Assembly: GCF_030691015.1 (NCBI RefSeq) | Contig: NZ_JAUYFF010000002.1 | Span: 1-64,000, forward strand | From: Sulfuricurvum sp. | Lineage (GTDB): Bacteria > Campylobacterota > Campylobacteria > Campylobacterales > Sulfurimonadaceae | Direction: 5' to 3' | DNA length: 64,000 bases | Part shown: piece after piece, positions 16,119 to 26,028 of the stretch | How the letters are laid out: every line of letters begins with the position of its first letter | How positions within the stretch are numbered: position 1 is the first letter of the stretch | The notes under the pieces: generated by a model | The model's database searches: none | Told to the model about the DNA's origin: nothing | Seen by the model: the letters and a program-made list of their open reading frames with translations, nothing else | Position numbers and translations under genes: made by a program

Positions 16119-18805
16119 AGATCTGAATGATTATTCAAGAGCATAGCGTGCATATCATCTTTGGATAAAGGTTTTGAAAATAAATACCCTTGATAATGAA
16201 TACCGCCGATAGATTGGAGGATCGTATGTTGTTCCGATAGTTCAACCCCTTCGGCTACAATCTCCAATCCAAGGACTTCCGCCATGGTAATGATGGCACG
16301 GACGAGCGCAGAAGCATGCGAATCATTGTTCATATTTCGGATAAACGACTGATCGATCTTTAATTCATCAAAAGGAAAACTGTTCAGATAGGATAAGGAT
16401 GAATAGCCTGTTCCGAAATCATCAAGAGAAAATGTAAATCCATGTGATTTAAGACGATGCATAATGTTCTGAATTTTTTCAATATCATTGATCAGCAATG
16501 ACTCTGTCACTTCCAAACGAAGGCGCGAAGGAGAGACTGAGTAGGTAGTTACATTCTCTAATAATACGGTCGTAAACGATTCGTCCAAAAATTGTTTCGG
16601 GCTGATATTGATCGACAAAGTCCAATTTTTTTGGTGAGAATCATGACTCCACTCTTGGAGCGTTCTGCATGCTTCGGCTATAATCCACTTTCCTATTTCC
16701 GTTATAAAACCGTTTTCTTCGGCAATCGGGATAAATTCGGTGGGGGAGATGATCCCTCTCTCCGGATGAAACCATCGAATGAGCGCTTCTGCTCCGCTTA
16801 CTTCGTTTTGATGGTTGTATTGAAGCTGATAAAAGAGTTGAAACTGGTTCTCTTCCAGTGCATTAAAGAGTACTTTTTCGCACTCTAATTTTTTCAACAT
16901 TTTTTGCTGAAGTGCGGAATCGAAGAAACGAAACGTATTTTTCCCCGACTCTTTGGCACTATACATGGCCGTATCCGCCTGCGCTAAAATCTCATTTACG
17001 GTCTGTTTGTAATCATGTAAAATTGCAATCCCGATGCTTCCAGTGATGAAAAATAGCTCTTCGTGTATTTCGAACGGTTTTTGAAGTGAGAGAGATATTT
17101 TGCTCCCGATATCGGATGCGATTTTGAAAGCATGATCGCGAGAAGAGCCTAAATCTTCAATCAAAATAACAAACTCATCCCCCCCTAAACGGGCTACGGT
17201 ATCCTCACCACGTGTCGCTTCGAGGAGACGGTTTCCCGCTTCTTTTAATAAGTCATCGCCTACGAGATGTCCTTTGGTATCGTTAACAATTTTAAAATTG
17301 TCCAAATCGATAAACGCCACCATACTGTAGGTTTGATTTCTTTCATTTTTTAGGAGAGCATGTTCCAAACGTTCCAGAAGCAATCGGCGGTTGGGGAGCT
17401 GTGTCAGGGGATCGTAAAAGGCCAATCGATAGATTCGCTCTTCATTCTCTTTTTTAGCCGTTATATCGGAAAAAATGCCTACATAATGGGTGATTTTTCG
17501 ATATTCGTCTCGTACGGCGGAGATGCTTAAATATTCCGGATAAATTTCTCCGTTCTTACGACGATTGTAGATTTCCCCGTTCCAAAATCCTTTGTTAATG
17601 AGCGAATTCCACATATCTTTATAAAACTGGTTATTGTTAAGCCCTGATTTTAAGAGTGCCGGAGTGAGGCCCAAAACTTCCGATTCGCTGTAGCCGCTGA
17701 TTGCCTCAAATGCCGGATTGACCCGAATGATTTTTCCGTTTATATCGGCAACCAATACCCCTTCATTGGAGTCAAAAACGACCGAAGATATTCGCAAGGT
17801 ATTGATCATGGCAAACATTTGCTGAACTAAATAAATTGCCCCTAAAAGCATAAAAAATCCGTACGTAAAAGAGCCGACTAAAAAAATTTCATGTTTCAAA
17901 AGCGTTTTTTTCTCTAATTGGGATAAATCCTCTTCGAGCAGCTGATCAAATTTTTCATGCAGTGTTTTTAAGTGATCGATATTAACCGTCATATGGTTAA
18001 ACCATTTTGTGGCTCCCATCGAAAAATTACCGCTGAGGGCTTGTTCATAAATGCGATGAGAATCTTGGAATAATTTATGGGAAAAAAAAGCATTGTATAA
18101 CGTCCGTTCGTTATTGGATGCTTTGTCAAAGAACGATTGCTTACAACTTTGATGGATGGCATGCACCGAAATCGCTTTTTCGTACATACCGGGATCAAAT
18201 CGTTTGGCTGCAAAAACATTGGCGAGAGTACCTCGCTCGATGGCTGCTTTTTCTGTACATTCTACGAGCAAGGTGTTGTCGTATAAGCGCAGTGCAATCT
18301 CACGGGTCGGTGCTGATTTGGCCGATAATGGGAGTAATCCTAGAAAATTTGCATTCAATTCGGTATAGAAATCGATCTCCTCGGAGGCAGTGATCTCAAG
18401 ATTGATGACCTGTTCACGGATATCACCGAGTTGCCTTTGTTTGTCGATAGATGTTTTAATGGATTGATGGAACTTCTCCGGTAAAGAGTAGCGGCTTAAG
18501 GTTCTTATTCTCTGAAGGAGTGCTAAAAACTTTTTATCACTGATAAGCCGCTGTTTCATCAAACTCGATTTAAACTGCATATCTCCATTTGATCCAAGGT
18601 ATGCGGCACTTAACCCCCGCTCTTTTTGAGATTCATGGACGAAATCACCTACACTTTGTGAAAACTGAATCAATGCGCGTGTTTGAGAGTAAGAGCGTTT
18701 TGTCTCATGATAGGCTACCCATTCGATCCCTAAAATGTAAAAATTCCATATACCGATGACAACACCCAATAAAATCAAACCTATTCTGATATGAAATTTA
18801 TTCAT
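16115..18805 (-). CDS. Nitrate/nitrite-sensing NIT-PAS-GGDEF-EAL protein
   Basis: An 896-residue membrane protein. TM1 is near residues 7-25. The periplasmic region (about 35-300) matches the NIT nitrate/nitrite-binding domain, with the paired signatures QKERGLSAAYLGSNG and KAAIERGTLANVFA. TM2 is near 315-335. A PAS domain (about 342-455), a GGDEF domain with intact RLGGDEFVIL near residue 540, and an EAL domain with AEALIRW near residue 670 and DDFGTGYSSL follow. It should make or degrade c-di-GMP in response to nitrate or nitrite. It starts 6 bases after moaA ends, and the moaA GGA-GGA codons supply its ribosome binding site, so the two are co-expressed. Confidence 0.87.
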   Translation of the reverse strand: MNKFHIRIGLILLGVVIGIWNFYILGIEWVAYHETKRSYSQTRALIQFSQSVGDFVHESQKERGLSAAYLGSNGDMQFKSSLMKQRLISDKKFLALLQRIRTLSRYSLPEKFHQSIKTSIDKQRQLGDIREQVINLEITASEEIDFYTELNANFLGLLPLSAKSAPTREIALRLYDNTLLVECTEKAAIERGTLANVFAAKRFDPGMYEKAISVHAIHQSCKQSFFDKASNNERTLYNAFFSHKLFQDSHRIYEQALSGNFSMGATKWFNHMTVNIDHLKTLHEKFDQLLEEDLSQLEKKTLLKHEIFLVGSFTYGFFMLLGAIYLVQQMFAMINTLRISSVVFDSNEGVLVADINGKIIRVNPAFEAISGYSESEVLGLTPALLKSGLNNNQFYKDMWNSLINKGFWNGEIYNRRKNGEIYPEYLSISAVRDEYRKITHYVGIFSDITAKKENEERIYRLAFYDPLTQLPNRRLLLERLEHALLKNERNQTYSMVAFIDLDNFKIVNDTKGHLVGDDLLKEAGNRLLEATRGEDTVARLGGDEFVILIEDLGSSRDHAFKIASDIGSKISLSLQKPFEIHEELFFITGSIGIAILHDYKQTVNEILAQADTAMYSAKESGKNTFRFFDSALQQKMLKKLECEKVLFNALEENQFQLFYQLQYNHQNEVSGAEALIRWFHPERGIISPTEFIPIAEENGFITEIGKWIIAEACRTLQEWSHDSHQKNWTLSINISPKQFLDESFTTVLLENVTTYSVSPSRLRLEVTESLLINDIEKIQNIMHRLKSHGFTFSLDDFGTGYSSLSYLNSFPFDELKIDQSFIRNMNNDSHASALVRAIITMAEVLGLEIVAEGVELSEQHTILQSIGGIHYQGYLFSKPLSKDDMHAMLLNNHSDL

Positions 18806-18811
18806 ACTATT

Positions 18812-19777
18812 TTATCCTCCGGTACGGTAAAAAGCACGGGAAGAAACCTCATTTGTATCAACTCCCCAGAGATTTTTTTCAGGCTTGTTATCGACGACTG
18901 CCGCCAAAATTTTGGCTGCTTCTCGGGTGTCTCCGCACCGAATAGCCTCTTTAATATTTTTGGCTCCCTCGAAATAGAGGCATCCGATCAGATCGCCTTC
19001 CGCACTTAGGCGAAGACGATCACATGTCGCACAAAAGTCGTGACGATGCGGCTCAATCGTTCCGAAACGGTAGCCGTCCGATGTTTCATAAAGATTGGCC
19101 GGCCCTGACTTTATACTTGAGACGGAGGTAAAGGGTGTATGGCGCGAAAGAGTTTCGAGAATTTTATCACTGCGCAGTCCCGAAATGGTATTGGAGGCAT
19201 AGCTGTTTTCCATATATTCAATGTAGCGTATTTGTGCGCCGATCTCTTTGGCATAATCAAACAACGTTGTGATTTCATGCTCATTAATGCCCCGTAAAAT
19301 GACACTGTTGATTTTCACGGAGAGTCCTGCTGAAACGGCCGCTTCAATCCCTTTTAGTACCTGAGATAGAACATCTTTTTGGGCAATATAATGAAGGGTT
19401 TCCGTTTCCAGTGAATCGAGGGAGATATTTATCCTCTTTAATCCCGCACGTTTGAGTTTATGGGCAATCGCGGGGAGGAGATAGCCGTTGCTCGTGAGAC
19501 CGATATCGACTTCGGGAGCATACGTGTGAATCATCGAAATCAATTCATCGAGATTTTCTCTCGTTGTCGGTTCTCCGCCGGTTATACGGATTTTGCGGAT
19601 ACCGCTGTCGATACCGATCTTAATGAAGGCAAAGAGCTCCTCATAGCTGAGAAGATTCTCTTTGGGAACCCAGCTAAAGGGTTTCTCAGCCATACAATAG
19701 CGACAACGGAAGTTGCACCGCTCGGTAACGGATACTCGCAAATAGGTCACTTCTCTACCGAAGGGGTCTCGTAACAT
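18812..19777 (-). CDS. moaA: GTP 3',8-cyclase (molybdenum cofactor biosynthesis)
   Basis: A 321-residue radical-SAM enzyme that starts molybdopterin synthesis from GTP. The SAM cluster motif CNFRCRYCMAEK (residues 17-28) is intact. ITGGEPTTRENLDELI and RINISLDSLE follow. The C-terminal cluster cysteines are in FCATCDRLRLSAEGDLIGCL. The protein ends in the conserved Gly-Gly. NapA needs the cofactor, which explains the location between the nitrate regulator and nap genes. It is the first gene of a unit with the NIT-GGDEF-EAL gene and shares its upstream Fnr-type site with the divergent Crp/Fnr gene. Confidence 0.96.
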   Translation of the reverse strand: MLRDPFGREVTYLRVSVTERCNFRCRYCMAEKPFSWVPKENLLSYEELFAFIKIGIDSGIRKIRITGGEPTTRENLDELISMIHTYAPEVDIGLTSNGYLLPAIAHKLKRAGLKRINISLDSLETETLHYIAQKDVLSQVLKGIEAAVSAGLSVKINSVILRGINEHEITTLFDYAKEIGAQIRYIEYMENSYASNTISGLRSDKILETLSRHTPFTSVSSIKSGPANLYETSDGYRFGTIEPHRHDFCATCDRLRLSAEGDLIGCLYFEGAKNIKEAIRCGDTREAAKILAAVVDNKPEKNLWGVDTNEVSSRAFYRTGG

Positions 19778-19810
19778 AATTTGAACCTTTTTAGAGAACT
19801 TTAGAATTCA

Positions 19811-19884
19811 ATAGTAACGTATCGTACTGCCCAAAGCACTTGATATAAATCAAGCCGATAGGGGTAGCCTTGTGCTACTATAAT
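19811..19884. promoter_or_regulatory. Shared Fnr-type site between moaA and the Crp/Fnr gene
   Basis: The perfect palindrome TTGAT-ATAA-ATCAA is at 19840-19853. Toward moaA (minus strand) it is followed after 23 bp by TACTAT (19811-19816), a class II arrangement. Toward the regulator (plus strand) TATAAT at 19879-19884 lies 25 bp from the site, placing it near -44. It may therefore activate moaA and also autoregulate crp. Confidence 0.7.
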
Positions 19885-19911
19885 TTAAAATAATAAAAAG
19901 GGGAATGCGGT

Positions 19912-20565
19912 ATGCTGTTAACAGAGCGGCTCCATTTTTTTGATCACAGTGACCCCGCCTCATTGATCCTATTAAATAATACGGCTAAGTATAAATTATA
20001 CGGGGCATCCGAAATTTTGGTGTATGAAGAAGATGATCTTAATCGAGTCTATTTTTTAATACACGGTGAGGCTAAGTTTTACAAAGTAGACCGATTCGAG
20101 AGTGAAATTTTTCTCTATTCTTTATCCGATCAAACGTTATTAACTAATATAGGTTCGCTAAAATGCGATAGTATCAGCTGTTTTAGTAATATAGAATTTA
20201 TGGTTCAGAGTGAAGTGATCTCTTTTGATTTAAAACTTTTTAAAGAAGTGGTTCAAAAAGAGAATCAATTGCTCATCAATTTGGTGAATCTTTTAGCCGA
20301 TCAAAAGCAGATGGTAGATTGTATGATCAGTATGGGGATGGTGTATGACGTTACCGCCAAAGTAGCTAAAATGCTCCATGATCATTTGCCCCTCTATAAC
20401 AGTCTTAAAAAACAGGAGATATCCTACCGCCTGAATATTCAGCCCGCCACACTTTCACGTGTTTTGGCAAAATTTATCCGTTTAGGGTTGATTTCTGAAG
20501 AAAACCAGAAAACAATCGTATTAAAAAAAGAGGATTTATCCCACTACTTCAAGGAGGCTATATAA
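19912..20565 (+). CDS. Crp/Fnr-family transcription regulator
   Basis: A 217-residue regulator. The N-terminal cyclic-nucleotide-binding-like beta barrel covers about residues 20-115 (ILVYEEDDLNRVYFLIHGEAKFYKV), followed by the dimer helix and a C-terminal winged helix with EISYRLNIQPATLSRVLAKFIRLGLI. No N-terminal Fnr cysteine cluster is present, so it is not an oxygen-sensing iron-sulfur Fnr; the three cysteines are scattered. The recognition helix keeps the Ser-Arg of Fnr but has Ala where Fnr and Crp have Glu. Its stop overlaps the next start (TAATG), coupling it to the PilJ-domain protein. It is the obvious candidate to bind the palindromes in this region, but this is inference. Confidence 0.87.
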   Translation: MLLTERLHFFDHSDPASLILLNNTAKYKLYGASEILVYEEDDLNRVYFLIHGEAKFYKVDRFESEIFLYSLSDQTLLTNIGSLKCDSISCFSNIEFMVQSEVISFDLKLFKEVVQKENQLLINLVNLLADQKQMVDCMISMGMVYDVTAKVAKMLHDHLPLYNSLKKQEISYRLNIQPATLSRVLAKFIRLGLISEENQKTIVLKKEDLSHYFKEAI

Positions 20566-21461
20566 TGCAATCGATATCCACTAAAATTCGATGGATGGTC
20601 GCTATTTTATCTATCAATCTTATCACTATTATATTAGTCGATATTTGGCTTAACTCCAGCCAAAAACTGGATGCGAAAGTGATCAATACCGCCGGAAAAC
20701 AAAGAATGCTCTCGCAGCGTACCGTACTGGAGCTTCATCGTCTGCTGGTAGATGAAGAGGGGGCGTATGAGCGTCTTGAAAGTGCCCGTGCCGAGTTTGA
20801 TAATAATTTCAAGCAACTCAATATGGCAGCATCGGATTATCGCGGATTTTCAAATGATGAGATTGATAAAACGATGATGGAAGTGCATGCCCATTGGAAC
20901 CGAATGGGGGGATTGATCGACCGCTATTTACAGGGAGATCACAACCTGTTTGATTTAAAAACCATCTATGATAATGGAGATCAAACCTTGTCATTAATGG
21001 ATAAGGCCGTGAGCCAATACGAAGATGCTATGATGGGAAAACGTCTGTTGGCGCATCGTATTCAGATTTTCTTAGCGTTTATATCGTTTGGTATTATCCT
21101 TTATATGGCTCGTACGACATTGGAAATCCAACGAAATTTTGACAAATTCTTGGATCATTCACAAATGATAAGCGGTGTAAAAAATTTAGAGTGTCGGGGA
21201 AATGAACTCGATGTCGCGTGTTCCCATATTGAGTATTTTTTACGGAATGTTGAAGAAGCACTCCAAAGCGCTGCCGATGCCGTAGAAAAAAGTGAAGCCG
21301 CTACGTTGGTTTTAGTGGGCTCCACTCCCGAAGCCGAAGCGATATTGGAGCAAAATGAAGATGTGATGATCCAAGTAAGCGAAGAGTTGCATCAAACCTC
21401 CATGCGTCTTAAAAAACTGAAAAACAACCTCGAAAAAGCTAATTCTATTCGAAATGCCTAA
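20565..21461 (+). CDS. PilJ-type (NarX-like) sensor-domain membrane protein without output domain
   Basis: A 298-residue protein: TM1 (about residues 9-28), a periplasmic helical domain (30-160), TM2 (about 168-186) and a cytoplasmic helical tail with a coiled-coil end. The segment INTAGKQRMLSQR just after TM1 is the PilJ/type IV pili MCP N-terminal signature and resembles the P-box of the nitrate sensors NarX/NarQ. There is no kinase, HAMP-MCP, GGDEF or DNA-binding part, so the output must pass through a partner. Translational coupling (TAATG) to the Crp/Fnr gene and location just before napA suggest a nitrate-responsive pair. The function is not proven. Confidence 0.75.
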   Translation: MQSISTKIRWMVAILSINLITIILVDIWLNSSQKLDAKVINTAGKQRMLSQRTVLELHRLLVDEEGAYERLESARAEFDNNFKQLNMAASDYRGFSNDEIDKTMMEVHAHWNRMGGLIDRYLQGDHNLFDLKTIYDNGDQTLSLMDKAVSQYEDAMMGKRLLAHRIQIFLAFISFGIILYMARTTLEIQRNFDKFLDHSQMISGVKNLECRGNELDVACSHIEYFLRNVEEALQSAADAVEKSEAATLVLVGSTPEAEAILEQNEDVMIQVSEELHQTSMRLKKLKNNLEKANSIRNA

Positions 21462-21485
21462 TCGGCATTTCACCGCTCACTTTTC

Positions 21486-21527
21486 TTGACCTAAGTCAAT
21501 ATCTTTCCTTTTAAATATCTTTATAAT
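21486..21527 (+). promoter_or_regulatory. nap operon promoter with Fnr/Crp-type site
   Basis: The palindrome TTGAC-CTAA-GTCAA (21486-21499) is followed after exactly 22 bp by TATAAT (21522-21527), the class II activator arrangement. The napA start codon lies about 94 bases downstream of the -10. Confidence 0.8.
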
Positions 21528-21620
21528 GGTTGAAGTGCATGAGTTATATCATAGCATCAAGGTAACGTTAGTTGTTCATAAATAACTATGGATAACAGTG
21601 ATTCCACTAAGGAGGCTTTT

Positions 21621-24410
21621 ATGTCATTGGATAGAAGAGAATTTTTAAAAAGTGCCGCTGCGGCATCCGCCGCAACAGCAATAGGAATGGCAGTTCCTGC
21701 CAAGGTAGAAGCGGCAGCGCTCCAAGGGCAAGCCGGATGGCGTTGGGATAAAGCAGCATGCCGCTTTTGCGGAACGGGATGCGGAATTATGATGGCAACC
21801 AAAGATGACCGCATCGTCGCGGTCAAAGGGGACCCGTTGGCTCCGGTCAATCGCGGGCTTAACTGTATCAAAGGGTACTTTAACGCCAAGATCATGTACG
21901 GTGCCGATCGTCTCACGCAGCCGTTGTTGCGTATGAATGATAAAGGTGAGTTTGATAAGAAGGGTAAATTTAAACCGATCAGCTGGCAGCGTGCGTTTGA
22001 TGAGATGGAAATACACATCAAATCAGCTCTCAAAGAGAAAGGGCCGACCGGTATCGCGATGTTCAGCTCCGGTCAGCAAACGGCGATGGAAGGGCATGCC
22101 GCACTCAAATTGATGAAAGCGGGTTTCCGTACTAATAACATCGATCCGAATGCCCGCCTTTGTATGGCTTCTGCCGTTACGGGATTCATGAACGTATTTG
22201 GAGCGGATGAGCCATCAGGCTGTTATGAGGATATTGAACTCGCCGAAACAATCGTCGCATTCGGCTCAAACATGGCGGAGATGCATCCTATTCTTTGGTC
22301 ACGTGTCAGTGATCGTAAACTCAGCAATCCCGATAAAGTACAGGTAGTCGTTCTTTCAACCTACAAACACCGCACAATGGACCTTGCCGATGTTGAAATC
22401 ATTTTTAAGCCGAATACCGACTTGGCAATCTGGAATTACATCGCACGTGAAATTGTCTACAATCATCCCGAAGCGATGGACAAAGAATTTTTGGATAAAA
22501 ATATCGTCTTTGCAACGGGTCCTGTAGATATCGGATACGGTCTTCGAGAAGATATCAATCATCCGAAATACGGTAAAAAAGAGCTCGATACGGCAGCGAA
22601 ACAAAAATCCAAAGTACTCACCGCCGATGAGGGGGTTAGTTTAGGGTATTTGGGTTACAAAGAGGGCGATACGCTGGAGATGAAAAACACCGGTGATGCG
22701 AACAAACATTGGAAAATCACCTTTGAAGAGTTTAAAAAAGGGCTTGCACCGTACACTCTCGATTACGTCGCCAAAGTTTCGAAAGGGGATGCGGATGAAA
22801 GTCTTGCCGATTACAAAGCAAAACTTCAAAAAATGGCCGATCTCTATATCGAGAAAAAACGTAAATGTTTGACGTTCTGGACGATGGGATTCAATCAGCA
22901 TACGCGCGGAACATGGGTTAATGAACAAGCCTATATGGTTCACTTCCTCCTTGGAAAACAAGCAAAACCGGGCAATGGAGCATTCTCCCTTACAGGTCAG
23001 CCATCTGCGTGCGGAACGGCGCGTGAAGTAGGAACTTTTGCTCACCGTCTTCCTGCGGATATGGTCGTTATGAACCCGGCACACCGAAAAATGGCAGAGG
23101 GTATTTGGACGATTCCCGATGGCACCATTAATCCAAAAGCGGGATCGCACTTTACACAAATCCACCGTGATCTCGAAGACGGTAAAGTAAAATTTGCATG
23201 GGTCAGCGTCTGTAATCCGTATCAGGATACGGGAAATGCGGATCACTGGATTAAAGCGGCGCGCACGATGGACAATTTCATTGTTACTTCCGACGGCTAT
23301 CCGGGAATTTCGGCAAAAGTATCCGATTTGATTTTACCGAGTGCCATGATGTATGAGAAGTGGGGAGCCTACGGTAATGCGGAACGCCGCACGCAGCATT
23401 GGAGACAACAAGTCACTCCAATGGGGGATGCGATGTCCGATACCTGGCAGTTTGTTGAACTCTCCAAACGCTTTACGATCAAAGAGGTATGGGGAGCACA
23501 AAAAATTCCGGGTCTTGATGGCGGCTTGCCTGACGTGATGGATAAAGCCAAAGCGATGGGATACAAAGAGAGCACAACACTGTATGAAGTGCTCTTCGCC
23601 AATAATCGTGCAAAAGCGTTCAAATGGCCTGATCCGGTAGGAAAAGGGTATCAAAACTCTGAAGTTGAGGGCGATAAACGTAATGTCGTCGGGAGTGACG
23701 GTAAAGTGTTCAAAGGGTATGGATTCTTTATTCAAAAATATCTGTGGGAAGAGTATCGTAAATTCGGTGACGGGCATGGGCACGATTATGCCGATTTCGA
23801 TACGTACCACCGTGTCCGCGGTCTGAAATGGCCGGTAGTGGATGGTAAAGAGACCTTCTGGCGTTACAACGCGAAATACGATCCGTATGCGAAAAAAGCC
23901 GCTAACGGTGCCTTTGCGTTTTACGGTCATGCGTTCAAGGATATTCCAACCGGAAATCTGCAAGGGGTTACAAACAGTGCGAAAGTGAATTTGGATAACA
24001 AAGCCAAAATCTTCTTCCGTCCGTATATGGAGCCGACCGAAGTACCGGATAAAAACTATGACATCTGGTTATGTACGGGTCGTGTACTTGAGCATTGGCA
24101 CAGCGGAACGATGACGATGCGTGTTCCTGAACTTTATCGCGCTGTTCCTGAGGCGTTGTGTTATATGCACCCTTCCGATGCTGAAAAGCGCGGTGTCAAA
24201 CGGGGTGAAATGGTGTGGGTAGAATCGCGTCGAGGCAAAGTAAAAGCGCATGTTGAAACACGCGGCCGTAACCGACCTCCTCGTGGACTCGTATTTGTCC
24301 CGTGGTTTGATGAAAAAGTATTTATCAATAAAGTGTGTTTGGATCATACGTGCCCGATTTCCAAACAGATCGACCATAAAAAATGTGCAGTCAAAATTTA
24401 TAAAGCGTAA
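21621..24410 (+). CDS. napA: Periplasmic nitrate reductase, catalytic subunit
   Basis: About 929 residues from the ATG at 21621, which has AAGGAGG 6 bases upstream; the ORF track begins 11 residues too early. The Tat signal is [17 protein letters not shown]. The [4Fe-4S] site is [12 protein letters not shown] plus [10 protein letters not shown]. The Mo-ligating Cys lies in [13 protein letters not shown]. The bis-MGD enzyme reduces nitrate to nitrite in the periplasm, with electrons from NapB. Length matches other Campylobacterota NapA proteins, which carry insertions relative to E. coli. It opens the operon napAGHBFLD, with NapD, its signal-peptide chaperone, encoded at the end. Confidence 0.98.
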   Translation: MSLDRREFLKSAAAASAATAIGMAVPAKVEAAALQGQAGWRWDKAACRFCGTGCGIMMATKDDRIVAVKGDPLAPVNRGLNCIKGYFNAKIMYGADRLTQPLLRMNDKGEFDKKGKFKPISWQRAFDEMEIHIKSALKEKGPTGIAMFSSGQQTAMEGHAALKLMKAGFRTNNIDPNARLCMASAVTGFMNVFGADEPSGCYEDIELAETIVAFGSNMAEMHPILWSRVSDRKLSNPDKVQVVVLSTYKHRTMDLADVEIIFKPNTDLAIWNYIAREIVYNHPEAMDKEFLDKNIVFATGPVDIGYGLREDINHPKYGKKELDTAAKQKSKVLTADEGVSLGYLGYKEGDTLEMKNTGDANKHWKITFEEFKKGLAPYTLDYVAKVSKGDADESLADYKAKLQKMADLYIEKKRKCLTFWTMGFNQHTRGTWVNEQAYMVHFLLGKQAKPGNGAFSLTGQPSACGTAREVGTFAHRLPADMVVMNPAHRKMAEGIWTIPDGTINPKAGSHFTQIHRDLEDGKVKFAWVSVCNPYQDTGNADHWIKAARTMDNFIVTSDGYPGISAKVSDLILPSAMMYEKWGAYGNAERRTQHWRQQVTPMGDAMSDTWQFVELSKRFTIKEVWGAQKIPGLDGGLPDVMDKAKAMGYKESTTLYEVLFANNRAKAFKWPDPVGKGYQNSEVEGDKRNVVGSDGKVFKGYGFFIQKYLWEEYRKFGDGHGHDYADFDTYHRVRGLKWPVVDGKETFWRYNAKYDPYAKKAANGAFAFYGHAFKDIPTGNLQGVTNSAKVNLDNKAKIFFRPYMEPTEVPDKNYDIWLCTGRVLEHWHSGTMTMRVPELYRAVPEALCYMHPSDAEKRGVKRGEMVWVESRRGKVKAHVETRGRNRPPRGLVFVPWFDEKVFINKVCLDHTCPISKQIDHKKCAVKIYKA

Positions 24411-24415
24411 CGACG

Positions 24416-25213
24416 ATGAAAACTGAAACTCCTAATGAACGTCGCCGTTTTCTCCTCTCTATCGCTAGAGGGATTGGGCTTAGTGCGATGGGGGCTTTGG
24501 TCTGGAGCGCTTATGTGGGTGAAGTGAAAGCGGCGCCTCTCGTTTTGCGTCCTCCTGGGGCATTGGATGAAGCGGAATTTATTAAAAACTGTATCAAATG
24601 CGGTTTGTGCGTGGAAGCGTGTCCTTACGATACTCTTATTTTGGCACGCCCGGGAGACAATCTTCCGATGGGGACTCCTTATTTTACGCCAAGAAGTGTT
24701 CCGTGTTACATGTGTACCGATATTCCCTGTGTTCCTGTATGTCCGAGCGGTGCGCTCAATGAGCTCTCCGTTACCAGCTATGTAAAAAACAAAGCCGTTT
24801 TGGACATCAACAAAGCACATATGGGTTTGGCGGTTGTCGATGAGAACTCATGTATCGCAACATGGGGGATTCAGTGTGATGCGTGCTATCGTGCCTGTCC
24901 GCTTTTAGGAGAGGCGATTACGATCGAACACTCCAAGAACGACCGTACCGGGAAGCATGCCTTTTTAAAACCCGTTGTTCATCCGGATCAGTGTACGGGA
25001 TGCGGGCTGTGCGAACATGCTTGTGTTACCCAGATTGCCGCGATTCATATTCTCCCTAGAGCGTTGGCCATGGGGAAAGTGGGAGACCACTACATCAAAG
25101 GATGGGATAAAGAGGATGAAAAACGGTTAGAGGGTGCCTCTATCGAGGTGACCAAAACAAAAATAAGTGAAAAGAGCGCGCTCGATTCACTGAATGATGA
25201 AGGGGGCTTGTAA
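24416..25213 (+). CDS. napG: Quinol dehydrogenase periplasmic iron-sulfur component
   Basis: A 265-residue ferredoxin-like protein with a Tat signal (ERRRFLLSIARGIGLSAMGAL) and four [4Fe-4S] motifs: CIKCGLCVEACP, CYMCTDIPCVPVCP, CDACYRACP and CTGCGLCEHACV. Together with membrane NapH it passes quinol electrons to NapB/NapA, which is why no napC is needed. It begins 5 bases after the napA stop, and its own stop overlaps the napH ATG by one base. Order and sequence match the nap operons of Campylobacterota. Confidence 0.96.
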   Translation: MKTETPNERRRFLLSIARGIGLSAMGALVWSAYVGEVKAAPLVLRPPGALDEAEFIKNCIKCGLCVEACPYDTLILARPGDNLPMGTPYFTPRSVPCYMCTDIPCVPVCPSGALNELSVTSYVKNKAVLDINKAHMGLAVVDENSCIATWGIQCDACYRACPLLGEAITIEHSKNDRTGKHAFLKPVVHPDQCTGCGLCEHACVTQIAAIHILPRALAMGKVGDHYIKGWDKEDEKRLEGASIEVTKTKISEKSALDSLNDEGGL

Positions 25214-26028
25214 TGAAAAACTATCGCTACTTACTCCTTCGTCGATTAACGCAAATATCCCTTTTGGTTCTTTATGTAGGAGCCAATATATGGGGATGGA
25301 AAGTGCTTCAAGGTAACTTAAGCAGCTCATCGGTGCTGGGTGTTGTTCCCCTGAGTGATCCTTATGCCGTGATGCAAATAGCCGTTACGGGTGCAAGTCT
25401 GGGGATAGATATATTACTGGGTGCGTTAATTGTGACTCTGTTTTACGGGGTTATCGGGGGGCGTGCTTTTTGCAGCTGGGTTTGTCCTATCAATATGATT
25501 ACCGACACTGCGGCATGGTTACGTCGAGTTTTGAAATTTTCCGAAGTGCAAAAGCGATTTTATATGAATCGTTCTTTGCGCTATTGGATTCTGGGTCTGA
25601 GTTTAATCCTCTCCGCCCTTATGGGTGTGGCGGTATTCGAACTTATTAGCCCTATTTCGATGGCGCATCGAGGTCTTATCTTCGGTATGGGTATGGGTGG
25701 CGGCGCACTGGCCGTAATCTTTTTATTTGATTTGCTGGTGCATGAAAACGGATGGTGCGGGTATGTGTGTCCCCTTGGGGCTACCCATTCGCTTATCGGG
25801 AAATTTTCTTTAATTCGTGTTTGGCACGATGCAGCAAAATGTACTGATTGCCGCAGTTGTATTACGGTGTGCCCTGAAAAAGAGGTGCTTCATATGATCA
25901 ACCGCAGCAGTGAGAGTGTACTTATGGGCGAGTGTACCAATTGCGGCAGATGTGTAGATGTCTGCCAAGAAGATGCTCTGCGATTTTCTATTCGAAGTTT
26001 TACAAAACAACCAAAGGATGAGGAATGA
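25213..26028 (+). CDS. napH: Quinol dehydrogenase membrane component
   Basis: A 271-residue polytopic iron-sulfur protein with four predicted membrane helices (about residues 12-30, 68-88, 125-145 and 152-172). The cytoplasm-facing CX3CP motifs are seen (SWVCPIN and YVCPLG). Two C-terminal ferredoxin clusters follow: CTDCRSCITVCP and CTNCGRCVDVC. It oxidises menaquinol and hands electrons to NapG. Start and end overlap its neighbours (TAATG with napG, ATGA with napB), so translation is coupled. Confidence 0.96.
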   Translation: MKNYRYLLLRRLTQISLLVLYVGANIWGWKVLQGNLSSSSVLGVVPLSDPYAVMQIAVTGASLGIDILLGALIVTLFYGVIGGRAFCSWVCPINMITDTAAWLRRVLKFSEVQKRFYMNRSLRYWILGLSLILSALMGVAVFELISPISMAHRGLIFGMGMGGGALAVIFLFDLLVHENGWCGYVCPLGATHSLIGKFSLIRVWHDAAKCTDCRSCITVCPEKEVLHMINRSSESVLMGECTNCGRCVDVCQEDALRFSIRSFTKQPKDEE

